Shown here: positions 1 to 6,835 of the stretch, one piece after another
Numbering within the stretch: the first letter of the stretch is position 1
Layout: each line of letters begins with the position of its first letter
Assembly: GCA_052388455.1 (NCBI GenBank)
Contig: JBQTIA010000083.1
Location: forward strand, 1 to 11,434
Length of the DNA: 11,434 nucleotides
Direction of reading: 5' to 3'
Origin: CAZSNH01 sp052388455
Lineage (GTDB): Bacteria; Pseudomonadota; Alphaproteobacteria; Rhizobiales; Hyphomicrobiaceae
The notes under the pieces: generated by a model
What the model was told of the DNA's origin: nothing
Seen by the model: the letters and a program-made list of their open reading frames with translations, nothing else
Database searches by the model: none
Program-made: the position numbers and the translations under genes

Positions 1-178
1 CGGCAAGGGCGCGCTGTCGGTCTCTACCCGGGATTGGCGTGCAATCGACGACGCTGGCCGCGAAGCAGCGCGGACTGTGCTAGGCTTGGTGCCGGCAATC
101 GTTTGGAAGGACTCTCGCGAGGAGATAGGGTTCGAAAGGGCCGCAAGCGCCGGCCGGCCGGCGAGCAGGCCGAAATGA
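1..178 (+). CDS. Possible 3' end of an upstream gene, product unknown
   Basis: The frame starting at base 2 is open from the window edge to a TGA at 176-178, giving 58 residues that I do not recognise. It includes the stretch DWRAIDDAGREAARTVLGLV, which looks like ordinary soluble protein. Its codons mostly end in G or C. The stop overlaps an in-frame ATG of the zur-like gene (ATGA at 175-178), the pattern of translationally coupled neighbours. In GC-rich DNA an open run of this length can arise by chance, so this is a weak call. If it is real, zur would sit at the end of an operon that begins outside the window. Confidence 0.3.
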   Translation, partial: GKGALSVSTRDWRAIDDAGREAARTVLGLVPAIVWKDSREEIGFERAASAGRPASRPK

Positions 179-552
179 TCGTGACGGCGCTCCGCGATGC
201 CGGGCGGCCGGTCAGTGCCTACGAGATCATCGACCGCCTGCGCGACAAGGCGAGTCTCGCCCCGCAGACCGTCTATCGCTCGCTCGACCGGCTGATCGCC
301 TCGGGCTCGGCCCACCGGCTGGAAAGCATCAATGCGTTTGTCGCGTGCAGTCACGTCACGCACCAGGGCGCCGCGCTCTTCGCCATCTGCGAGGAGTGCG
401 GCGGCGTCACGGAATTCGACAGCTCGGCGGCCATCGATGCCCTGAAGGGCTGGGCGCGCACCAAAAGGTTCGCCGTCGCGACCATGACGCTGGAGCTGCG
501 CGGACGGTGCAGTGCGTGCACACGTCCTGCGAGCCCTTCGCGCCCGCGGTGA
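103..552 (+). CDS. zur: Fur-family metalloregulator, Zur-like (zinc uptake regulator)
   Basis: This is a cytoplasmic DNA-binding repressor of the Fur family, probably sensing zinc and shutting off zinc-uptake genes. The winged-helix half carries GRPVSAYEIIDRLR and the recognition-helix stretch APQTVYRSLDRL. The text HRLESINAFVAC is typical of Zur rather than Fur, where this strand differs. Metal ligands are visible: the Cys and His of ACSHVTH, a CxxC in ICEECG, and a second CxxC in GRCSAC near the C-terminus, which together form the structural zinc site. The start is uncertain. The frame is open to the window edge, with TTG codons at 34 and 103 and the first ATG at 175. The ATG overlaps an upstream stop and has a fair GAGCAGG ahead of it, but it would cut into helix 1 (AGEQAEMIVTALRDAG), so I chose TTG 103. 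The gene's stop lies 24 bases from the stop of the convergent downstream gene. Confidence 0.85.
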   Translation: MEGLSRGDRVRKGRKRRPAGEQAEMIVTALRDAGRPVSAYEIIDRLRDKASLAPQTVYRSLDRLIASGSAHRLESINAFVACSHVTHQGAALFAICEECGGVTEFDSSAAIDALKGWARTKRFAVATMTLELRGRCSACTRPASPSRPR

Positions 553-576
553 TGGCCTGCAGCGGCGGATCGGTTG

Positions 577-2865
577 TTAGTGGCGGGCGCCGCGCATCAG
601 CGCCGACATGATGTCGGAGAAGTCGTCGGTCCAGGCCTCGACGCCGGCGGCCTCGAGCGGCCCCGCACCCGGCCATGATCTCGCGGCGGCGATCACACTC
701 TCATCCCGTGAGACCAGTACGGCGATCGAGGGGGCTGTATCGATGCCCGGATTGGCCGGCATGTCGCGCACGACGAGTCCGTGGACGCCTGACAGCGTCG
801 CCATTCCGGCCGCGAACACCGGCACCAGATCGAGGTGGCGGTTGGTGAGGTTCATCGCCAGCACGCCTTTGTCGGAGAGCTTGCTCATGAACATGGAGAG
901 CGCTTCCACAGTCAGCAGGTGCGTCGGAATGGCGTCCGAGGCGAAGGCGTCGATCAGCAGGTAATCGAAGCGGCCGTCCGGCTCCTTCGCCAGCGTCAGA
1001 CGCGCATCGCCCAGGATCATCGGCGCCCGCGGCTGGCATTTGGAGATGAAGCCGAAGTGCCGCGGATCGCCGGCGATGGCGATGACGCTGGGGTCGATCT
1101 CGTAGAAGCGCCAGGCGTCGCCAGGCTCGGCGTGGCAAGCCATCGATCCGGCGCCGAGGCCGACGACGCCGGCTTCCAGGTTGCGGCCCGCCGGAACCGT
1201 GGCGCGCGCCAAGCCGACCGCTTTCGCCATCGGACCTGCGGCGTGATAGTAGGTCGCCGGCACCAGTCCGGACGTTGGCCGTCCCGCCGTATCGACGTGG
1301 CGCTCGGCCCCGTGAATGGTGGTTCCGTGCATCAGCACGCGGATGGCGCCTTCCTGCATGTCGAGCACCCGGTGCACGCCGAAGAAGCTGCGCTCCGCGT
1401 AAGTGGCGCTGCGGCCGTCCGGGAGCAGGGCGATAGCCGCCAGCGCGGACGCCGCAGCCGCGAGGCGAAGGTGAGGCGCCCGGCCGAGGGCGGCGAAAGC
1501 CGCGATCAGCAGCACGACGACGAGCAGCTTGATGTGGTCGATCGGCGCGACGAGGCCGGTTGCAACAGATCGTTCCAGCGCGAGGAAGGCAATTGTTCCG
1601 AGGCCGACGGCACCGGCGGCCTGCTTCCACTGGGTCTCCTTGTCAGAGGTCCAGATGGTCGGGGCGAAGAGCAGCCCGGCGACCACCAGCAGCGGGAATT
1701 CGAACACGGTGGAGAACAGCTTCGGCGAAATGAGTGCGGCGAAGATGCCGCCGAGCACGCCGCCGAACGACATCCACAGGTAGAAGCCGGTGAGCCACTC
1801 CTTGGCCGGACGGCGCAGATAGAGTTCGCGATGGGCGATCAGGATGGTGACCATGAACGCCAGCGACGAGGCGATGAGGCCGATGCCGTATTTCAGGCTG
1901 CCGAGAATGGCCGCGGAGAACAGCACCAGCGCCACGGCCAGCGGCTGGATTTTGAACAGCAGGCCATTCGAGATGAGCGGGGGGTCGCGGAAGACCAGGA
2001 TGAAGGTCAGCAGATAGGCGGCAAGCGGCAGCACCCAGAGGAACGGCGCTGAGGCGATGTCGGTCGTCATGTGGGTGGTGAATGCCACCAGCAGTGCCGA
2101 GGGAACGAAGCTGTAGGCGATCCAAAGTCCCCGCGTGTGCCAGCCGGGTGCGGCGGTGCGGTCGCTCCGCGCGGCGACGTTCGTCCGTGCCGGCGTGGTC
2201 TCGGCGGCGGTCTTGCTCAGCATGGCCAGTCCGCTGAACGCGATCAGGAGTGCGAGCAGCGAGAATCCCGCCGACCAAACCGCGCTCTGCGTGCTGAGCT
2301 TGAGGCTCGGCTCCAGCAGGATCGGATAGGCGAGCAGGGCGAGAAGGCTGCCGGCGTTGCTGGCGGCGTAGAGAAAATACGGATCGCCGGCGCTCGCGTG
2401 ATCCGTGCGTCCGAACCAGGACTGAAGCAGGGGCGCGTTGGCGGAGACGGCGAAGAACGGCAGGCCGACACCGGCGGCGAGCACGCCGATCAGCCAGAGA
2501 TAGGCGTCTCCGGCCGGCGGGTCTCCAGCGAGCAGCGGCAGTCCGATGGGGAGCGCGAGGGCGGCGAGCGCCAGCACCGCGAGGTGGGTGACGACGGCCG
2601 TGCGCGGGGCGAGGAAGGTGTTGAGCGCGTGCGCGTAGCAGTATCCGGCGAGCAGCACGGCCTGGAAGAAGCACATCGACACCGCCCACACCGAGGGCGC
2701 GCCGCCGAGCTTGGGCAGCACCATCTTGGCGAACATCGGCTGCACGGCGAAGAGCAGCAGGGCCGAGACGAAGATCGTCGCCGTGTAGAGGGGCAGCAGG
2801 GCCGCATCCAGACGCCGCGCATGTTCCCCGTGCCAGGTGGCGATGCGGCTGATCAGTGCGGTCAT
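577..2865 (-). CDS. Fused multi-pass membrane / spermidine-synthase-like protein
   Basis: The protein has 762 residues. Roughly the first 470 are very hydrophobic with about a dozen likely membrane spans, beginning near residue 25. The C-terminal ~280 residues form a polyamine-aminopropyltransferase-like Rossmann domain. This domain shows the SAM-type nucleotide loop GLGAGSMACHA (from ~569), the acidic residue of FYEIDP (Glu ~589), GDAR (Asp ~620) and IDAFASDAIP (~638-647), followed by HLLT. These match the family annotated as fused MFS/spermidine synthase, whose substrate is not established. The DAFASDAIP motif differs from the DxxDP motif of true spermidine synthases, so putrescine aminopropylation should not be assumed. 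The ATG is preceded by GAGGG at a suitable distance. It stands alone on its strand, with its 3' end facing zur and a 273-base gap upstream, and so probably has its own promoter. The length is normal for the family. Confidence 0.85.
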   Translation of the reverse strand: MTALISRIATWHGEHARRLDAALLPLYTATIFVSALLLFAVQPMFAKMVLPKLGGAPSVWAVSMCFFQAVLLAGYCYAHALNTFLAPRTAVVTHLAVLALAALALPIGLPLLAGDPPAGDAYLWLIGVLAAGVGLPFFAVSANAPLLQSWFGRTDHASAGDPYFLYAASNAGSLLALLAYPILLEPSLKLSTQSAVWSAGFSLLALLIAFSGLAMLSKTAAETTPARTNVAARSDRTAAPGWHTRGLWIAYSFVPSALLVAFTTHMTTDIASAPFLWVLPLAAYLLTFILVFRDPPLISNGLLFKIQPLAVALVLFSAAILGSLKYGIGLIASSLAFMVTILIAHRELYLRRPAKEWLTGFYLWMSFGGVLGGIFAALISPKLFSTVFEFPLLVVAGLLFAPTIWTSDKETQWKQAAGAVGLGTIAFLALERSVATGLVAPIDHIKLLVVVLLIAAFAALGRAPHLRLAAAASALAAIALLPDGRSATYAERSFFGVHRVLDMQEGAIRVLMHGTTIHGAERHVDTAGRPTSGLVPATYYHAAGPMAKAVGLARATVPAGRNLEAGVVGLGAGSMACHAEPGDAWRFYEIDPSVIAIAGDPRHFGFISKCQPRAPMILGDARLTLAKEPDGRFDYLLIDAFASDAIPTHLLTVEALSMFMSKLSDKGVLAMNLTNRHLDLVPVFAAGMATLSGVHGLVVRDMPANPGIDTAPSIAVLVSRDESVIAAARSWPGAGPLEAAGVEAWTDDFSDIMSALMRGARH

Positions 2866-3138
2866 GGGGCCCTCGACGACGCTTCGAACGACGCCGCGAG
2901 AGTAGGGGCCAATGCTTTAGGTGTAGCTAATGCAAAGACTTGAATCGAATCCATTAACCGTTCGTTTGCGAACTTCCTCCGCCGCACGTCTCAATACGCT
3001 ACGAGCGTTTGAACACTCACAAGGCTTCGTCATCCCCGCCTTGCTCGGCTTCAATAGGCCGCGCGCGGAGAGGATGACGTGAGGTGACGTGGTGCAGGCG
3101 CTATGGGGGAGCGTCGGGGGCTTGCTGTCTCGATGGTC
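2866..3138. other. Intergenic region upstream of the membrane protein gene
   Basis: This gap separates the end of the kinase gene from the start of the membrane protein gene, both on the minus strand. I see no convincing coding frame. The first ~100 bases are less GC-rich than the neighbouring genes and should hold the membrane protein's promoter, but I could not place -35 and -10 boxes with confidence. It contains a short hairpin, GTTCG/CGAAC with a 4-base loop, at 2960-2973, and a larger inverted repeat at 3028-3079 that is listed separately. Confidence 0.5.
3028..3079. repeat. Intergenic inverted repeat with CGTCATCC / GGATGACG arms
   Basis: The arms CGTCATCC (3028-3035) and GGATGACG (3072-3079) are perfect complements. 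They enclose 36 bases with further internal symmetry, including the self-complementary CCGCGCGCGG at about 3059-3068. It lies 60-110 bases beyond the kinase stop. Arms of this kind (GTCATCC...GGATGAC) resemble interspersed intergenic palindromes common in alphaproteobacterial genomes. It could also serve as a terminator for the kinase transcript, although there is no T run. Only one copy is seen in this window. Confidence 0.45.
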
Positions 3139-3159
3139 CGCTAATGCGCGCCATTAGCG
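3139..3159. repeat. Perfect 8-bp inverted repeat spanning the kinase stop codon
   Basis: CGCTAATG (3139-3146) and CATTAGCG (3152-3159) pair perfectly around a 5-base loop, CGCGC. The kinase stop codon, TAG on the minus strand, lies inside one arm. There is no downstream T run, so it is not a standard intrinsic terminator. It may protect the mRNA 3' end, be part of a terminator with the hairpin further downstream, or be chance. Confidence 0.45.
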
Positions 3160-4718
3160 CAGTACGCGACGGCGGTCTGGCAGTAGCCGAAGCTGCGTTC
3201 GCAGTCCCATTTGGCGTTGGAGCGTGCCGCCTCCAGCGTGGCCCCCGTCGCCCCTTTCCAGCGGAATTTCTGCGTTGAGTTGGCCGGTGCCACGGCGTTC
3301 GCCCAGCATTCGTCCTTCGAGAGGACGGCGATGACCGAGCACCCGTCGCGGCCGGCGCGGTCAGCGCAGTTCTGCAAGGCTGCGCTCTCGGCATCGCTGC
3401 GGCTCGCCGCCTCGACGCGCACGAAGATCTTGCCTTCTTTCTCGGCCACCGCTCCCCAGCACGTCGCGCCGGTGAAGAAGCCGGCACAGGGAGAGCCACG
3501 GCCGGTAATGGCATTCATGGCGCCGGTGGCCTTGACGCGCAGCGAGCCGAGCGGCCCTTCCGTTTGCCCGGGGAGGGCAAGGGCCGCGATCAGCCCGCCG
3601 GCCGCGACGAGACACAGGGCGGCGAGCGCGCGCAGCGCCGAACGCGGCCATACCGCCCTCTGCGTGTCGCTGCGCGACGAGCCGGTCGGGGTCCCGGCCT
3701 GCCAGCTGCCGGCCCCCGTCGCACCCGAAAGGCCCGATTGCAGCCCCCCTGGATCGACCGCGCGGGACTGTGTCTGCACCATCAGCGTCGTGCGGTTGGC
3801 GCGGGAATTGACCTGCCCCATGGGAGCGACGGTGCTGCCGTCGAGCAGCGCCCGACGCCACACCGCAATGGATTGCGGACGCTCGGCCGGCGGCAGTCGC
3901 ATCGCGTGATCGATCGCCTTCAGGAACTTGTCCCGGTAGCGACCGCGGGCGGCGCGGGCGACGGGCACGAGGTCCTCCGACAACTGTCGCGAGGTCGCTT
4001 CTGTCGGCCTAGTGCCCGACACCGCCCGATAGAGGGTCGCGCCGAACGCATAGATGTCGGTCCAGGCGCCGTAGCGGTCGGCATTCGAGGTGTACTGCTC
4101 GGGTGCCGAATAGCCACTCTTGAAGACCAGTGCGGAGACGAGTTGCGACCGCTGCTTGATCTCCAGCCGCGAGGCCCCGAAATCGAGCAGGATCGGTATT
4201 CCGTCTGTGGAACGGATCATGACGTTCTCGGGCGAGAAATCGAGATGCCACGTGCGGTTGGTGTGAACGAATTCCAGCGCGTTGAGCAGCGGCGCGGTGA
4301 TCAGGTCGAGTTCATCCTGGGTCGGCGGCGTGTCGAGGCCCTGCAGCCAGCGTTCCAGAGTCAGGCCCTTGATCAGGTCGAGCACCATGTAGGCGGTGTC
4401 GTTGGCCTCGAACACGCGGCGCACGTTGATGATGCTGGGATGCGCGAACTGGGCCAGCATGCGCGCCTCGTCGAAGAATTTCTTCAGCCCCCAGCGGTAG
4501 TCGGCCTCGCTGTTGGGCTTGGCGGAGAAGCGGACGCTCTGCCCCTCGCGGCGGACGAGCTCTTCGGGGAAGTATTCCTTGAGCGCGAAGTCCTTTTGCA
4601 GGAGTTCGTCGTGGGCGAGATAGGTGATGCCGAAGCCGCCCTGGCCCAGCTGCCCGGTGATGACATAGTGGTCGATGCGGGTTCCGTTCGGCAGGGCGGG
4701 ACTGTCTTGTCTCTGCAT
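3141..4718 (-). CDS. Transmembrane Ser/Thr protein kinase with DUF4189 ectodomain
   Basis: The protein has 525 residues. Residues ~15-290 form a Hanks-type kinase: glycine loop GQGGFG (25-30), ATP lysine in FALKEYF (K47), helix-C Glu in FFDEARML (E84), catalytic loop HLDFSPENVM (D160, N165), DFG (D179) and the APE motif in YSAPEQY. A linker follows that is rich in Gly, Ser and Thr (~295-355). One membrane span lies at about 361-383. The ~140 residues beyond it face the periplasm and contain a DUF4189-like domain with eight cysteines (C411-C520), probably forming disulfides. The catalytic loop has Leu where most kinases have Arg, and Ser where most have Lys. The start is the ATG at 4718; the frame stays open further upstream, but that part is antisense to the divergent gene and does not look like protein. 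No strong ribosome site is visible. The gene is divergent from the FHA/phosphatase genes and presumably phosphorylates their products. Confidence 0.9.
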   Translation of the reverse strand: MQRQDSPALPNGTRIDHYVITGQLGQGGFGITYLAHDELLQKDFALKEYFPEELVRREGQSVRFSAKPNSEADYRWGLKKFFDEARMLAQFAHPSIINVRRVFEANDTAYMVLDLIKGLTLERWLQGLDTPPTQDELDLITAPLLNALEFVHTNRTWHLDFSPENVMIRSTDGIPILLDFGASRLEIKQRSQLVSALVFKSGYSAPEQYTSNADRYGAWTDIYAFGATLYRAVSGTRPTEATSRQLSEDLVPVARAARGRYRDKFLKAIDHAMRLPPAERPQSIAVWRRALLDGSTVAPMGQVNSRANRTTLMVQTQSRAVDPGGLQSGLSGATGAGSWQAGTPTGSSRSDTQRAVWPRSALRALAALCLVAAGGLIAALALPGQTEGPLGSLRVKATGAMNAITGRGSPCAGFFTGATCWGAVAEKEGKIFVRVEAASRSDAESAALQNCADRAGRDGCSVIAVLSKDECWANAVAPANSTQKFRWKGATGATLEAARSNAKWDCERSFGYCQTAVAYCANGAH

Positions 4719-4987
4719 GGAACCGACAACCTCGCGCAAACAGAACGTACAGTTTCTCGGGCCGCTCAAGAGGCCCTTGCGGGGGCAACATGCCTGAAGG
4801 GGCCGCCGACCGGAAGAGTATAGCAGAGGCCCAGATCGGCCCAGTCCGGCCTCGGGTGACACCCTGAAATGGTGATCGGAACCGGCCCCCGCAACGGGCT
4901 GAGGGAACACCGTTCGGGCGAGTTGAACCCGGCAGGGCCTCAGCGTAGGATACCACCGACGCTTCGCGGAAGCCGGGAGTCGGTCGC
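4719..4987. promoter_or_regulatory. Divergent promoter region of the kinase and vWA-FHA genes
   Basis: These 269 bases separate two genes that point away from each other, so they must hold both promoters unless each is read from elsewhere. I could not assign -35/-10 boxes. Visible structure includes an 18-base near-palindrome GGGCCGCTCAAGAGGCCC (4759-4776), a perfect GGGTG-A-CACCC palindrome (4854-4864), and GGCCCAG repeated at 4829 and 4839 followed by GGCC at 4849, at 10-base spacing. Any of these could be a regulator site, but all are unproven. A weak GGGAG lies just upstream of the plus-strand ATG. Confidence 0.5.
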
Positions 4988-6760
4988 ATGCGGTCCTGGT
5001 CTTTGCAAACCTGGGTTCGGCAACGCAGTCTCTTTTTCGTCCCGGCAGCGGTTCTGGCGGGGCTCGCGAGCGTGGCTGCCGCACGTGAGGCCCTGGCCGT
5101 CGACGTCGTGTTGGAGGCTCGCTGCGGCCCCCCCGATTATGGCACGGCGGACGCGGCCAAGACCCCGAAAAAGCTGGCGGCCGAAATCCGGCTGAAACCG
5201 GTCGATGAGGCGCCGTTCGACGTGGCGGCGATCGACGGCGTGAAAGACCCCAAGCCGGCCGTGCCGCCCAAGACGGACCCGAAGGGCGAGCCGGCGAAGC
5301 CACCGGCGGCCGACAAGCCGGGCTCCGAAAAGGCATCCGACAGGCCGGCGGCGACGGCTCCGGAGAAGTCGCGGGCGGGTCAGGTCGCGGCCACTCTCTC
5401 CTGCGATCTCAGGGCCAACGACTTCGTGGTGTTCAAGGCCGCCAAGGCGACGCTCAAGGGCGAGAGCCAGCCACTCGAGACGACCTTCGAGGCATTCGAT
5501 CCGCGCACGCAGTCCATCGCCAGCATCTTTCTCATTCAGATTCTCGAAACCAACCGCCGGTCCTTGCAGGGCAAAATGACCGATGCGGTGATCGAGATGA
5601 CCGCGGCGCGCGAAGGCCAGCGGCGCTACGCGGCCTATTCGTTCGGCAACGATCTCAATCTCGCGGCCGGTTTCGGCGCCTCCAAGAGCGAGTTCGACCG
5701 GCAGGTGCGCGCCATCCGCCCGCTGGAAGCCAAGGTGCAGCTCTACCGCGCCGTGCTCGATGCGATCGCCAAGCTCGCCCGCGAGACGGCCGACCGCAAG
5801 GCGCTCGTCATCCTCGGCGACGGCACGGCGGACGACACGGCCTACGCGCACGACGAGGTCGTCAAAGCAGCGAAGGACGCCGGGGTGGTGATCAGCACGC
5901 TCGGCTTCTATGACGATGCGGACGAGCGCCCCAACTTCCAGAAGCTCAGCCGCTTGGCGCGCGAGACGAAAGGGTTCAGCACGGAGGTCGTTCAGCCCGG
6001 CCGCGACAGCTTCGAGCGCGTCGTCTCCAGCCGCTTCGCCGGCGAGCTACTCGAAAATGGCGGACGGCTCACGATCAAGCTGAAGGCGCCGCCCGGCACC
6101 GCGGCAATGGAGATCGCGGCCGACTTCACCGATGGCCGCCTCGCCAATCTCGAGCAGAGCGTGCTCATCGACCCGCCGGCCGGCAGCCGCACCGGGTCAC
6201 AGAAGCCCGCCACCGACGACGCCACCGGCCGCGGCGAGGGCGACGGCGTCTCGATCTCCGCCCGTTCGCCCCGCCACGAGCCCGGCTGGACGGACGGGTT
6301 CTTCGATTGGGCCGAGGACAATTCGGCCGTGGCTCTGGTGATTGGAGCGGGGCTCGGACTGGGGCTGATCGGCCTCATGCTGTTCGTCTACCGGGGCGGC
6401 CTGTTCGCGGGGGGCAGCGGAATGCCTCTGCTCGACCGCAACGGCAAGCCGGTCGCCTACGGCTGGCTCGAAATGCTCGACGGCAATGCGTCGCGCTATC
6501 CACTGCAGACGACCAATGTGCGCATCGGGCGGCACCGCGACAACGACATCTGCCTGCGCAATGATTCGATCTCGCGGCGTCACGCGGTGCTGCACTTCAA
6601 TTCCGATACGCGGCGCTTCGTCATAACCGACCTCGGCGGCGGCAACGGTGTCGTCGTCAATAAGTCGAAATTCACGACCCGCGAGCTCAGCGACGGCGAT
6701 CTGGTGGAACTGGGCGAGGTTCGACTTCGGTTCCAGGCGGACCGGGAACTCATGGGTTGA
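4988..6760 (+). CDS. Membrane protein with periplasmic vWA domain and cytoplasmic FHA domain
   Basis: The protein has 590 residues. It opens with a signal-peptide-like stretch (basic 1-13, hydrophobic 14-34, AREALA by ~37). A Pro/Lys/Ala-rich, probably disordered segment follows (~85-130). Residues ~176-355 have the pattern of a von Willebrand A domain: the strand IASIFLIQI, then KALVILGDGTADD (~271-283) and VVISTLGFYDD (~300-310). The metal-site motif DxSxS is replaced by QILET (184-188), so a classic MIDAS is missing. One membrane span lies at ~447-468. Residues ~510-585 are an FHA domain with the phosphothreonine-binding set GR (514-515), SRRH (529-532) and GGNG/VVN (~551-558). The topology would put vWA outside and FHA inside. 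It is the first gene of a plus-strand run with an FHA adaptor and PP2C, and is divergent from the kinase. P. aeruginosa PpkA joins a kinase and a vWA domain; here vWA is joined to FHA instead. Confidence 0.85.
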   Translation: MRSWSLQTWVRQRSLFFVPAAVLAGLASVAAAREALAVDVVLEARCGPPDYGTADAAKTPKKLAAEIRLKPVDEAPFDVAAIDGVKDPKPAVPPKTDPKGEPAKPPAADKPGSEKASDRPAATAPEKSRAGQVAATLSCDLRANDFVVFKAAKATLKGESQPLETTFEAFDPRTQSIASIFLIQILETNRRSLQGKMTDAVIEMTAAREGQRRYAAYSFGNDLNLAAGFGASKSEFDRQVRAIRPLEAKVQLYRAVLDAIAKLARETADRKALVILGDGTADDTAYAHDEVVKAAKDAGVVISTLGFYDDADERPNFQKLSRLARETKGFSTEVVQPGRDSFERVVSSRFAGELLENGGRLTIKLKAPPGTAAMEIAADFTDGRLANLEQSVLIDPPAGSRTGSQKPATDDATGRGEGDGVSISARSPRHEPGWTDGFFDWAEDNSAVALVIGAGLGLGLIGLMLFVYRGGLFAGGSGMPLLDRNGKPVAYGWLEMLDGNASRYPLQTTNVRIGRHRDNDICLRNDSISRRHAVLHFNSDTRRFVITDLGGGNGVVVNKSKFTTRELSDGDLVELGEVRLRFQADRELMG

Positions 6761-6821
6761 GCGGGAAGTGCGATGAGGATGCTGCGGGGTCGCCCGGAAG
6801 TGACCGGTCCCCGAACCGGCT

Positions 6822-6826
6822 GGAGG
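6822..6826 (+). promoter_or_regulatory. Ribosome binding site that decides the FHA adaptor start
   Basis: GGAGG lies 9 bases before the ATG at 6836. It touches the alternative ATG at 6827 directly, which is too close, and it lies downstream of the earlier in-frame ATG at 6773. It therefore favours 6836 as the start. Confidence 0.65.
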
Positions 6827-6835
6827 ATGAATCCG

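Noticed and set aside
835..2052. Open frame of 405 codons on the plus strand
   Set aside because: It is antisense to the spermidine-synthase-like membrane gene and is full of Arg, Glu and Gln without motifs, typical of a shadow frame in GC-rich DNA.
2951..2973. TTAACC beside a short hairpin as a CtrA binding site
   Set aside because: The full TTAA-N7-TTAA pattern is not present; a single half site is expected by chance.
3564..4823. Open frame of 419 codons on the plus strand
   Set aside because: It is antisense to the kinase gene, which has a full set of kinase motifs.
4719..5336. The kinase reading frame stays open for 206 codons upstream of its ATG
   Set aside because: This part is antisense to the vWA-FHA gene, is rich in Pro/Arg/Ser and has no domain character; the kinase fold starts right after the ATG at 4718.
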